Below are positions 48,027 to 55,039 of a DNA stretch of 64,000 nucleotides, piece by piece. Under the pieces are notes generated by a model, which did not search any database, was not told the DNA's origin, and saw nothing but the letters and a program-made list of their open reading frames with translations. The translations under genes were made by a program, and so were the position numbers. The DNA comes from an uncultured Chitinophagaceae bacterium. GTDB taxonomy: Bacteria > Bacteroidota > Bacteroidia > Chitinophagales > Chitinophagaceae. How positions within the stretch are numbered: the first letter of the stretch is position 1; each line of letters opens with the position of its first letter. Where the stretch lies: NCBI GenBank assembly GCA_937981995.1, contig CALJNC010000048.1, positions 1-64,000 of the forward strand. Direction: 5' to 3'.

Positions 48027-48487
48027 ATGGAATGAACAATTGGATTCTAATTATGCTGTTAACTGTACTAAGTCTTCAAGGAATTGCGCAGGATAGTACA
48101 TCGTATGAAATTTTTGTTCCGGTTGATAAAATGCCAGAGTTTCCTGGTGGAGAAGATTCATTAATGAAATATTTAAGTGAAAATATAATTTATCCAAAAG
48201 GAGCTACAAAATCTGGTATAGAGGGCACGGTTTTTGTGTCGTTTGTTGTATGTGAAGATGGAAAGTTGTGTAAGGTAAAAACAGAAAGAGACATTGGTGG
48301 AGGTTGCGGTGAGGCCGCTGCCCTAGCCGTAAAAGATATGCCTAACTGGAAGCCAGCCTATGAGAATGGTAAACCTGTAAAGGTTGAATTTATGTTACCC
48401 GTGAAATTTGAGATACCCTCAAATAAGTATTCTCCTAAAGAAAGAAAATCAGCTCGCAAGGCTACAAGAATAGAAAGGAAGAAGTGA
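48023..48487 (+). CDS. Small secreted TonB_C-domain protein (copy 2 of 3)
   Basis: 154 residues. Same layout as its neighbours: N-terminal signal segment (WILIMLLTVLSLQGIAQ), one TonB_C domain (MPEFPGGEDSLMKYLSENIIYPK, GTVFVSFVVCEDG, RDIGGGCGEAAALAVKDMPNW) and a basic tail (SPKERKSARKATRIERKK). It overlaps both flanking copies by 4 bp (ATGA and GTGA), so translation is coupled. The sequence is closest to copy 1. Confidence 0.85.
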   Translation: MNGMNNWILIMLLTVLSLQGIAQDSTSYEIFVPVDKMPEFPGGEDSLMKYLSENIIYPKGATKSGIEGTVFVSFVVCEDGKLCKVKTERDIGGGCGEAAALAVKDMPNWKPAYENGKPVKVEFMLPVKFEIPSNKYSPKERKSARKATRIERKK

Positions 48488-48924
48488 AGAATCTAGCAGG
48501 AATATTTTTTTTAATTATAAGTTTACATTTTACTTGCATTGGGCAAAATAACAGGTCTATGCCTATGTTTCCTGGTGGAGAGCAAGCATTAGCTAAATTT
48601 ATTTATACCAATTTGCACTATCCTGACAAGGCTCAGATGTTGGGAATTACTGGATTAGTCAAAGTGAATTTTATGGTGTTGCCCACCGGTAAAATTTTAA
48701 ATGCGCAAATCGTAAAAGAGATAGGCGGAGGTTGTGGTTTAGAGGCCCTTCGTATTGTTAGTTTTATGCCGTCTTGGATACCAGGAACTATAAATGGAAA
48801 ACCTGCAAGTATTTCAGTTACTTTACCAATCGTTTTTGATATGAGGGAAGTAAAAACTAAAAGAAGAAAAGTAAGTAGAAAAGAGCGGAGGAAATTACGA
48901 AAAGAGTCAAAAATGAGGAATTAG
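48484..48924 (+). CDS. Small secreted TonB_C-domain protein (copy 3 of 3)
   Basis: 146 residues, starting at GTG 48484 inside the stop codon of copy 2. Short signal-like segment (NLAGIFFLIISLHFTCIGQ), then PMFPGGEQALAKFIYTNLHYPDKAQ, GLVKVNFMVLPTG, KEIGGGCGLEALRIVSFMPSW and a strongly basic tail (KRRKVSRKERRKLRKE). A Cys in the signal region (FTC-IGQ) could make it a lipoprotein. Its stop overlaps that of the convergent response regulator by 4 bp. Confidence 0.83.
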   Translation: MKNLAGIFFLIISLHFTCIGQNNRSMPMFPGGEQALAKFIYTNLHYPDKAQMLGITGLVKVNFMVLPTGKILNAQIVKEIGGGCGLEALRIVSFMPSWIPGTINGKPASISVTLPIVFDMREVKTKRRKVSRKERRKLRKESKMRN

Positions 48925-49580
48925 TCTTTGATTAAACCAAATTCTAATGCCTTGCGAACCAAGCCAACTGAGTTTTTTACATCAAATTTTAGCAACAAGT
49001 TTTTGCGGTGTGTCATTACGGTATTCGCACTGATAAAAAGTTTTTCAGCAATTTCATTTGTGTTCATCTCTTCTCCAATTAGTAGCAATACATCTTTTTC
49101 CCTATCTGAAATAATAGGTATAATTGGTTTGCGACCACCTTTTTTATCGCCCGTTTCTTCCGCTAGTAAGGATTTAGATATATAATCTCCTATATAGCTT
49201 TCCCCACTATATACTTGACGTATGGCAGTTTCAAGATTTTCAATATCCGTTGCTTTAGAGAGGTAACCTTTGGCTCCAGCTTTCAATAATTTTTTTACAA
49301 TAACGCTTTCTGTGTAAGAGGAAACTCCAATTATTTTTAGGTCTGGATTTAATTTGAGCAATGCGGTTGCACATTCAATTCCCGTCATGTCTTCTAAATC
49401 AATGTCCTGAAGCACTATATCTGGGGATACATTAATTTCCTTTGGGTTTAAGGTTTCTATTGCTTCGCACCCGCTGAGCGCAAAGCCAATTACCTCAATG
49501 TCCTTTAAATACTTAAAGTGATCTGTAAAGGAATCTACCAAAATTTTATGGTCGTCTATTATGAATACTTTTATGCTCAT
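48921..49580 (-). CDS. Response regulator, NarL/LuxR type (system A)
   Basis: 219 residues. The receiver domain has the acidic pocket (FIIDDHKILV), the likely phospho-acceptor Asp in DIVLQDIDL (near residue 55), the conserved Ser in VSSYTE and the Lys in GAKGYLSKA. The DNA-binding HTH follows: SDREKDVLLLIGEEMNTNEIAEKLFISANTVMTHRKNLLLKF, a LuxR-type helix-turn-helix, near residues 155-205. The gene overlaps the kinase by 4 bp and is the last of a likely operon that starts at operator A1. It is the natural candidate to bind the A-type palindromes. Confidence 0.95.
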   Translation of the reverse strand: MSIKVFIIDDHKILVDSFTDHFKYLKDIEVIGFALSGCEAIETLNPKEINVSPDIVLQDIDLEDMTGIECATALLKLNPDLKIIGVSSYTESVIVKKLLKAGAKGYLSKATDIENLETAIRQVYSGESYIGDYISKSLLAEETGDKKGGRKPIIPIISDREKDVLLLIGEEMNTNEIAEKLFISANTVMTHRKNLLLKFDVKNSVGLVRKALEFGLIKD

Positions 49581-51526
49581 GCTATAGGAATCGTAATTTT
49601 AAAGTGGGTGCCACTGTCTTCTATTAATTTTATTTCTCCATTAATATAATTCACACGACTCTTAATTCCATTTAAACCTAAGGTGTTTTTATCATTCCAT
49701 TTTTTATGGGTGATACCTTTTCCATTATCTCGTATTCGCAGCGTCAACACATTTTCTTTTATATTGGAGATTACCGAAACTGTATCTGCACCACTATGTT
49801 TTACAATGTTATTGTAAGCTTCTTGTACAATCCTATAAATATTCAGTTCTAATTTTTTGTCATCTATTCTTTTGAGGGCTTCAATGTTTGCTTTTAGTTC
49901 AATATTATTTTCAGTGAGTTGTGATTCCAATTCTTTTACAGAATCGTGAAGGCCCGCGTGCTCCAAAATTTTTGGTGTCATACGATGGCTTATGCGGCGC
50001 ACTTCTTGAGAGGCACTATTAATCATGCCATCTAGCTCATCTGCTATATTCATTTTTTGGATGGACTCAATTTCTTTTTGGATACTTAAGAACTTCATTT
50101 TAATAGAAGTCATGAGTGTACCAATATTGTCATGCAAGTCTTGCGCTATGCGCTTTCGTTCTTCTTCTTGACCTTCTATAATTGAAGACATAGAGATCAA
50201 TTTATTTTCTTTTTCTAGGTTTTCAATTTTTACATTCTGATTTAAAGCAATCTCTTCATTCAGTCTTTTTTCAAGAGCTACTTTCTTTTTGTAATTATAA
50301 AACAAGAGCCCAGCAATAGCTGCGAGCGCTAACAAACCTAATAGTCCTAAGCCATAATTTCTGATTTTTATTTTTTGCTTATTAATCGTTTCTTGCTTTT
50401 TAGCTACATTGTATTTGCTTTCGATTAAATGAAAGCTGCTATCCCGTTTTGCATTGTTCATGCTATCCTTGGCTTTGTGAAAAATGTCAGAATAAAATAA
50501 TGCTTGTTTGAAATCCTTATCTTTTTTAAAGATTTGGCTTCCAATTTTGCCAATCATTTCTTGCTGCTGCATTGTTCCTTTCTCAATTAAAGAGTTGGCC
50601 TCTTGCAGATACTTCTTTGCTTTATTTAAATCGCCTTGTTTTTCATAAGCCTTTGCTAGTAATACTTTGAGGTAATGATAACTTTTCTCCTGAGATGTCT
50701 TATCAAAACCATTATGCACTTCTTGCATAATATTTAGGGCCTCATTTTCTTTCCCCTGCTTTTGCATTACTTCGGCCAGTGCAATTTGATTATCGAGGTA
50801 GAACATGGCGTAAACTTTGCCCATTTCTCCTGCCTTGGTCATGTGATAGACCGCCGAGTCTAATAAATTTAATCGATTATAAACAACACCTAAATTTCCA
50901 TGAGTTTCAATAATAGTAGGGGCGTAGAACTTATAGTTGATGCTATTCTGGTACATTTCTTTGGCCTTTTCTAATTCATTAGACTCTTGGTAAATGTAGC
51001 CAACACCAAATTGTGCAATGAGTAAGGAATTGGTGTCTTTTATCTCGGCAAAGTAATCACGAGCATCTAATTTTAATTTTAAAGCCTCGTCCTTTTTGCC
51101 TTGATACAGTAACACATCGGCCTTATTATCTTGTAGTTGATAGGCTTGTTTTTTTCTATTAAATTTTTTAGCCAAGGCAATGCCGTTTTCAAAACTGATG
51201 ACAGCCTTGTCTAATTCATTCGTTTGCTGATATATTAATGCATTTAAATTTTGAACCTGTATTAATCCTTTTTTGTAATTAGCTTTTTTGGATAAAACAT
51301 TTGCTTGCTCAGTGAGTTCGAGTACTTCCTCAAATTTATCAATTTTTGTAAAGAAAAGTTCGGTCGCGTAATCTAGAATAGCGTATGCTTTTGAACTATC
51401 ACTTGTAGCATTGTTGACCTTACCCTTTAAGGAGTCTAGTTTAGATTGCGCGTTCGCGCCAAACGTGCAAAGTACAAAGAGAAAGAAAAGGAAGCTTGTT
51501 TTTTTCAATTGGTTTCTATTCATCAC
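49577..51526 (-). CDS. Sensor histidine kinase with TPR sensor domain (system A)
   Basis: 649 residues. Signal peptide ending GANAQ, then TPR repeats from about residue 40 to 370 as a likely periplasmic or outer-side sensor, one membrane helix (GLGLLGLLALAAIAGLLFY near 390-408) and a short coiled coil. The kinase core is HisKA_3: ERKRIAQDLHDNIGTLMTSI (near 455, phospho-His in DLHD), with a HATPase domain whose N-box is IVQEAYNNIVKHS and G-box GKGITHK, then GLNGIKSRV. This is the kinase type paired with NarL/LuxR regulators, and the regulator follows with a 4-bp overlap. Upstream genes 51544 and 52278 are probably on the same transcript (17-bp gap). Confidence 0.95.
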   Translation of the reverse strand: MMNRNQLKKTSFLFFLFVLCTFGANAQSKLDSLKGKVNNATSDSSKAYAILDYATELFFTKIDKFEEVLELTEQANVLSKKANYKKGLIQVQNLNALIYQQTNELDKAVISFENGIALAKKFNRKKQAYQLQDNKADVLLYQGKKDEALKLKLDARDYFAEIKDTNSLLIAQFGVGYIYQESNELEKAKEMYQNSINYKFYAPTIIETHGNLGVVYNRLNLLDSAVYHMTKAGEMGKVYAMFYLDNQIALAEVMQKQGKENEALNIMQEVHNGFDKTSQEKSYHYLKVLLAKAYEKQGDLNKAKKYLQEANSLIEKGTMQQQEMIGKIGSQIFKKDKDFKQALFYSDIFHKAKDSMNNAKRDSSFHLIESKYNVAKKQETINKQKIKIRNYGLGLLGLLALAAIAGLLFYNYKKKVALEKRLNEEIALNQNVKIENLEKENKLISMSSIIEGQEEERKRIAQDLHDNIGTLMTSIKMKFLSIQKEIESIQKMNIADELDGMINSASQEVRRISHRMTPKILEHAGLHDSVKELESQLTENNIELKANIEALKRIDDKKLELNIYRIVQEAYNNIVKHSGADTVSVISNIKENVLTLRIRDNGKGITHKKWNDKNTLGLNGIKSRVNYINGEIKLIEDSGTHFKITIPIA

Positions 51527-51543
51527 AATTTACATAAAATATT

Positions 51544-52266
51544 TTAAGGCATATTAGTAAAAATCATTTTACCATTTTTAATGCTTATAGAATTGTCATA
51601 TTTGTCAAGAGCACCAATTGGATCTTCGTGAACTACTACGTACCAATTTGCATCAATTTGTTGAACACTTCTTAGGGTAAGCCATAGGTTAGGATAGCCC
51701 GCAAAGCTTGTTTTAGGTATTCCGTTATTTGTAAAAAGTGTCATGAGTTTATTTTTATCAAAGTCACCAGTAATATTTTTTAGAAGCACGAGTCTCTCAA
51801 AATACCTAAGTTTATCTACTACACCTTGCTCGGCCGAGGTATACTTAATTGGCACGTTGGCTTCTTTTACAGCTTTTGTTTTATGTAAGCGTTTGGCCGT
51901 TTTGGCAAGTGCTATTTTTAGACGATCTGCTGGTACTGGGTTTTTAAAGATTAATTTATTGTTTTCCATATCAATGGAAATGTTTCCTCTGCCAAGCTCT
52001 ATATAAATATCCCAACGGTGTTTGTTGCCTATGCCAAACCATTTCCCACCTTCCTTGGTGAGTGTGTTTTCTATTTGCATTGCACCAGCACTGGAATAAT
52101 CTGCATATACAAAACCATTAGCAGCAAAGAGCTCTTTTAGCACTTCTCTTGTCAGTTCATTTGGTGCGCCAACCAATTCTACTTTATGTTGCCAGCTAAG
52201 TGTTTGTGCGTTAGTATTAAAGCTTAAAATGCTTAGGCAAAAGAATATTGTTATTATTAGATTCAT
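51544..52266 (-). CDS. Secreted protein with two copies of an unrecognised ~70-residue domain
   Basis: 240 residues. Signal peptide MNLIITIFFCLSILSFNTNAQ. Residues about 36-109 and 166-238 are two diverged copies of one domain that also makes up the next gene upstream: both begin with K/EL-x-x-LF-x-x-NG, contain a central W and end I-x-I/M-x-N-x-K-x-IF-x-N. I know no named family for it. The spacer between copies is basic and helical (LAKTAKRLHKTKAVKEA). The gene is 17 bp upstream of the histidine kinase, so it may be a ligand, accessory sensor or output of system A. Confidence 0.75.
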   Translation of the reverse strand: MNLIITIFFCLSILSFNTNAQTLSWQHKVELVGAPNELTREVLKELFAANGFVYADYSSAGAMQIENTLTKEGGKWFGIGNKHRWDIYIELGRGNISIDMENNKLIFKNPVPADRLKIALAKTAKRLHKTKAVKEANVPIKYTSAEQGVVDKLRYFERLVLLKNITGDFDKNKLMTLFTNNGIPKTSFAGYPNLWLTLRSVQQIDANWYVVVHEDPIGALDKYDNSISIKNGKMIFTNMP

Positions 52267-52277
52267 GATTTGTTTTT

Positions 52278-52658
52278 TTATATTTCCGTTCCACCCATTA
52301 CTATATCTACAAATTCATCGCTACCCATATCGGCGCTACTAAATTCATCTGATCCCATATCAGCACTGTTGAATTGAATTGTTCCATTTGAGAATTGGGA
52401 AAGCTTAGCTTGTTGTTGCTTAGTGGTTGTGAATTGCCACTTACCATTTACTTTTTTTAGAGCATCAATTACAGCATGCATTCCTCCAATTTGGTTGAAC
52501 TCTTGTTGGCTGATTCCATTGTTTAGGAATAGCTTTTTGAGCTTGGCTTTGGAGAAGTTAGGGTCTACATGATGTAAGCGCACTTTTTGTGTTTGAGCCG
52601 TTGCGCTAAATGCGAATAGGCTAAGTGTGATCGTTAGGATTGTGATTAGGTTTTTCAT
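52278..52658 (-). CDS. Secreted protein with one copy of the same ~70-residue domain and an acidic repeat tail
   Basis: 126 residues. Signal peptide MKNLITILTITLSLFAFSATAQ, then the domain at about residues 32-98 (FSKAKLKKLFLNNGISQQEF, NGKWQFTT, NGTIQFNS). The C-terminal tail holds the 9-residue unit SADMGSDEF twice in tandem and then VDIVMGGTEI, acidic and probably flexible. It is first in the putative operon 52278-51544-kinase-regulator, and operator A1 lies 53-68 bp before its ATG. Function unknown. Confidence 0.75.
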   Translation of the reverse strand: MKNLITILTITLSLFAFSATAQTQKVRLHHVDPNFSKAKLKKLFLNNGISQQEFNQIGGMHAVIDALKKVNGKWQFTTTKQQQAKLSQFSNGTIQFNSADMGSDEFSSADMGSDEFVDIVMGGTEI

Positions 52659-52680
52659 ATTGTATTGTTTTATTATACCA

Positions 52681-52726
52681 CAAAATTAGGTTTAGGGTAC
52701 TTGCTGTGTTTCACTATAAATAGTGA
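52681..52726 (-). promoter_or_regulatory. Operator A1 plus -7 element, upstream of the system A operon
   Basis: The palindrome TCACTATAAATAGTGA (52711-52726) is followed, reading towards the minus-strand gene, by exactly 22 bp and then TAATTTTG (52681-52688), a full TAnnTTTG match. The ATG is 23 bp further on. The same layout recurs at 54002 and 54918. Inference: an activator site centred near -42 for the operon that contains the kinase and regulator themselves. Confidence 0.75.
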
Positions 52727-52730
52727 TTTA

Positions 52731-53321
52731 TTAATGTTTGAATTTGAAAGCTTTTTTATAGTAAAAGCTGATGTCACATGCTACATTTTTGTGCGTAGCT
52801 TCTTGAGCACCTTTAAGGCTTAGATCTGGAATGGTGCAGGAGATTTGTCCTTTCATCGTGTTTTTATCTCGTTCTGTAATGACTAACTTGCCGTCCGTAA
52901 TCTCTTTGCCACTATATTTTGTCTTCGCTAGGTCGTCACCATGTACATCCCATTCAATGCGGGTGTAAGCTTCGTTGCTAAATGGATAGGTGCCCGGTGC
53001 TAGCTTATGATCATCTATGTAGAAATGAAAAAAGGTTTCTTCTTGTTCTTTAACATCCTTTGTTCTGAGCAGGACGGAACTTCGATTTTTATCTTCGTAT
53101 TGATATATCGCCATCCAGATTCTTTCTTTTTCGCATATCGCTACATTCCAGTTGAGCGTTTCGCTTTGTAAGCTTGCGGCTGCAAAAGTTTGTTGTCTGG
53201 CGCTGGCTGCTTTTGCAAGGCAGTTATCTACTTCTTGCATAGTATCTATTTCTGTAGTACCGCCGCAAGAAGATAGGCCTGCCAGAATAATAGCGCAGAG
53301 TGTAATTAGTTTTTGTTTCAT
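52731..53321 (-). CDS. Lipoprotein of regulon A, related to its neighbour
   Basis: 196 residues. Lipobox GLSSC-GG puts the lipidated Cys near residue 19. Mostly beta-strand character with FHFYIDDHKLAPGTYPF in the middle. The C-terminal block KGQISCTIPDLSLKGAQE, then THKNV, aligns with the end of the next lipoprotein (KGTASLNIPKLNFNKNGANE, then TSKDV), so the two share a domain. It lies 19 bp after gene 53341 and is probably driven by operator A2. Function unknown. Confidence 0.72.
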   Translation of the reverse strand: MKQKLITLCAIILAGLSSCGGTTEIDTMQEVDNCLAKAASARQQTFAAASLQSETLNWNVAICEKERIWMAIYQYEDKNRSSVLLRTKDVKEQEETFFHFYIDDHKLAPGTYPFSNEAYTRIEWDVHGDDLAKTKYSGKEITDGKLVITERDKNTMKGQISCTIPDLSLKGAQEATHKNVACDISFYYKKAFKFKH

Positions 53322-53340
53322 GATTTTTATTATTTATGGT

Positions 53341-53982
53341 TTAAAGATTCGCGTTATAAAAGCCAAGTTCAACTTTTACGTCTTTGCTCGTAGATTCGTT
53401 GGCACCATTCTTATTGAAATTTAATTTGGGTATATTTAAAGATGCAGTGCCTTTTAGCTTGTTATCATTATTTTCAGATAGTTCTACGGTGCCTTTCACC
53501 CAAGACTCTGCTGAGGTATTTTCATAAGTAGCGCCGTCTTTTTTGTAGGTTTCTATATACATACTCATGCCTTTTACTTCAAAAGTTCCAGTGTCGTTGC
53601 CTTTGTCAAATTCTAAAACAAAGCGTGTTTTGCGCTCATTAAAATTTGATTTGGTCACTAAGGTTATTTGATTTTTGTTTCCTTTTGTTCGTATTTCTAC
53701 TTCGTTATCACTGCTTAGCGAGCTTTGATTTTTTAAGCCTTCGCCCTCAAACTTGACAATGATTGCTTTTCGGCTATCACCATCCTTTACGGTTTTTATT
53801 TTTTGTTGAAGTTTGTCTTGTATGCTAGAACCTGTTGCCTTATGCACTGTTTCAAAAGCTTCTTTTACAGATTGTGTTTTTTCTTTTTTCTTTGTAGTTT
53901 CTTTTGGAGCGCTTGGGTTGTTACTGTTACATGATGTGAATATGAGCAATGCACCTAGTATTAAATAATTTATCGTTTTCAT
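53341..53982 (-). CDS. Lipoprotein of regulon A, related to its neighbour
   Basis: 213 residues from ATG 53982, the start that puts the signal MKTINYLILGALLIFTSC directly at the lipobox; an upstream ATG (54072) would read through the operator and is rejected. A Lys-rich linker follows, then a beta-rich domain (KAIIVKFEGEGLKNQ, TRFVLEFDKGNDTG) ending in the block shared with gene 52731. First gene of a two-gene unit; operator A2 lies about 50 bp upstream. Function unknown. Confidence 0.73.
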   Translation of the reverse strand: MKTINYLILGALLIFTSCNSNNPSAPKETTKKKEKTQSVKEAFETVHKATGSSIQDKLQQKIKTVKDGDSRKAIIVKFEGEGLKNQSSLSSDNEVEIRTKGNKNQITLVTKSNFNERKTRFVLEFDKGNDTGTFEVKGMSMYIETYKKDGATYENTSAESWVKGTVELSENNDNKLKGTASLNIPKLNFNKNGANESTSKDVKVELGFYNANL

Positions 53983-54001
53983 ATGGTTTGTTTTCTTAGA
54001 A

Positions 54002-54048
54002 CAAAGGTGAAATGAAAAAATGGTGCTTTTATCACTAGATATAGTGAT
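54002..54048 (-). promoter_or_regulatory. Operator A2 plus -7 element, upstream of the two lipoprotein genes
   Basis: ATCACTAGATATAGTGAT (54031-54048) is an 18-bp palindrome with a 4-bp centre. From its inner 16-mer there are exactly 22 bp to CACCTTTG (54002-54009), a partial TAnnTTTG match, and the ATG at 53982 is 20 bp further. Layout identical to A1 and A3. Confidence 0.75.
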
Positions 54049-54057
54049 TTTAATAAG

Positions 54058-54084
54058 AAAGCCGCTAAACAACTTAGCGGCTTT
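54058..54084. terminator. Intrinsic terminator after gene 54098
   Basis: AAAGCCGCTAA and TTAGCGGCTTT form an 11-bp stem with a 5-nt loop and T-rich flanks (seven T's on the plus strand, TTTCTTATT on the minus). It sits between the end of gene 54098 and operator A2, insulating the two units. Confidence 0.85.
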
Positions 54085-54097
54085 TTTTTAGACTTTT

Positions 54098-54898
54098 TTA
54101 TCTTCTTTTATTGTTCTGTTTCTTTCCCTTTTTTCTTTGTCCGGAATTGTTTCGGTTTTGGTTCTTTTTTTTCAAATTTAAATTGTTGTTCTTCACAAAG
54201 GTTGGCACAAAGTATATGGTACCCTGATGCATTTCTACTCGGTATTGTAAGGTAGGTGCAGGTTTTCTTTTATTGGGTCTGCCATCAGCTACATAAAAGT
54301 AAAATTTATTTTTACCGTTTACTTTAGACTTTTTGTAATGAGTATAAAAAAAGCCTTCTTGTTTCCAGTTTGTCATACTGGCACGTGACTTCATGTAAGC
54401 TTTTACTGTTTCTTTTTCACTGGGCTTTATTTTAAAAGCTATTGCAGATGCAACTTTACCGGATTTGATATATTTATTTATAATACCCGTTGAAGTACTT
54501 TTTTCATCTTTGTCTTTTTCGTCATCATCTTTATCATCTGATGGCGGGGTGCCGCCACCGCTGTTTCCACCACCATTACCACCGCCGGTTCCTGAGGTAT
54601 CAGCTGTAGGTGGATTAGGATCTGGTTTGGGTTCTTCATCTTCTGGAGGACAAGGAAGAATTTTACAAATCCAGTCGCCACTATATCCGAGGTCCCAATA
54701 GGCATCGTCCTCTACAAAAATTTCTCCTGCTGCACAAGCGGCTTTAGTCATTTCGGGCAAACCCCAATTAGTAACACCAATTGGCGGTTCATCGTCTTCT
54801 GGGAATTGCATTACGCCTTTCTGCGCTTGCATCATTATAGTACTGGTAAGTAGTATAACTACCAGTTTGAGCGTTTTAATTAGTTTTCTTGTTTTCAT
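54098..54898 (-). CDS. Low-complexity secreted protein of regulon A with basic C-terminus
   Basis: 266 residues. An N-terminal hydrophobic signal ends MMQAQ. The first 90 residues are acidic with several Cys and Trp (GYSGDWICKILPCPP). Residues about 95-135 are a disordered linker (a Gly/Asn-rich run, then DDKDDDEKDKDEKS). A folded-looking domain follows (YIKSGKVASAIAFKIKPSE to YRVEMHQGTIYFVPTF), and the last 25 residues are nearly all Lys, Arg, Asn and Gln (RKKGKKQNNKRR). No family recognised. Operator A3 lies 50-66 bp upstream of the ATG, and a terminator follows the gene. Confidence 0.72.
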   Translation of the reverse strand: MKTRKLIKTLKLVVILLTSTIMMQAQKGVMQFPEDDEPPIGVTNWGLPEMTKAACAAGEIFVEDDAYWDLGYSGDWICKILPCPPEDEEPKPDPNPPTADTSGTGGGNGGGNSGGGTPPSDDKDDDEKDKDEKSTSTGIINKYIKSGKVASAIAFKIKPSEKETVKAYMKSRASMTNWKQEGFFYTHYKKSKVNGKNKFYFYVADGRPNKRKPAPTLQYRVEMHQGTIYFVPTFVKNNNLNLKKKNQNRNNSGQRKKGKKQNNKRR

Positions 54899-54917
54899 AT
54901 TATTTGTTTTGAGATTA

Positions 54918-54964
54918 CAAACGTAGAAACCTGCTTGGGGCTTTTAATCACTAGAAATAGTGAT
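54918..54964 (-). promoter_or_regulatory. Operator A3 plus -7 element, upstream of gene 54098
   Basis: ATCACTAGAAATAGTGAT (54947-54964), then 22 bp from the inner 16-mer to TACGTTTG (54918-54925), an exact TAnnTTTG match; the ATG is 20 bp beyond. It also lies about 76 bp upstream of the divergent M1 peptidase start, so a bidirectional effect is possible. Confidence 0.78.
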
Positions 54965-55039
54965 TTTATTTTTTGGTGCGAATACATTTTTTTCTACTTT
55001 ACAAAGGCAGCTTAGGCACTGAACCCTTATTTTTGGCCC

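Noticed and set aside
47583-48924. Ordinary TonB-ExbBD energy-transduction genes
   Set aside because: No exbB, exbD or TonB-dependent receptor is adjacent, and all three lack the Pro-rich spacer.
53983-54072. N-terminal extension of the lipoprotein gene to 54072
   Set aside because: It would place operator A2 and the -7 element inside coding sequence and push the lipobox to residue 48; the ATG at 53982 fits a lipoprotein.
54965-55039. Operator A3 as the main promoter site for the M1 peptidase
   Set aside because: No TAnnTTTG at the 22-bp distance in the plus direction; TACATTTT is two bases closer and imperfect, so only a possible side effect.
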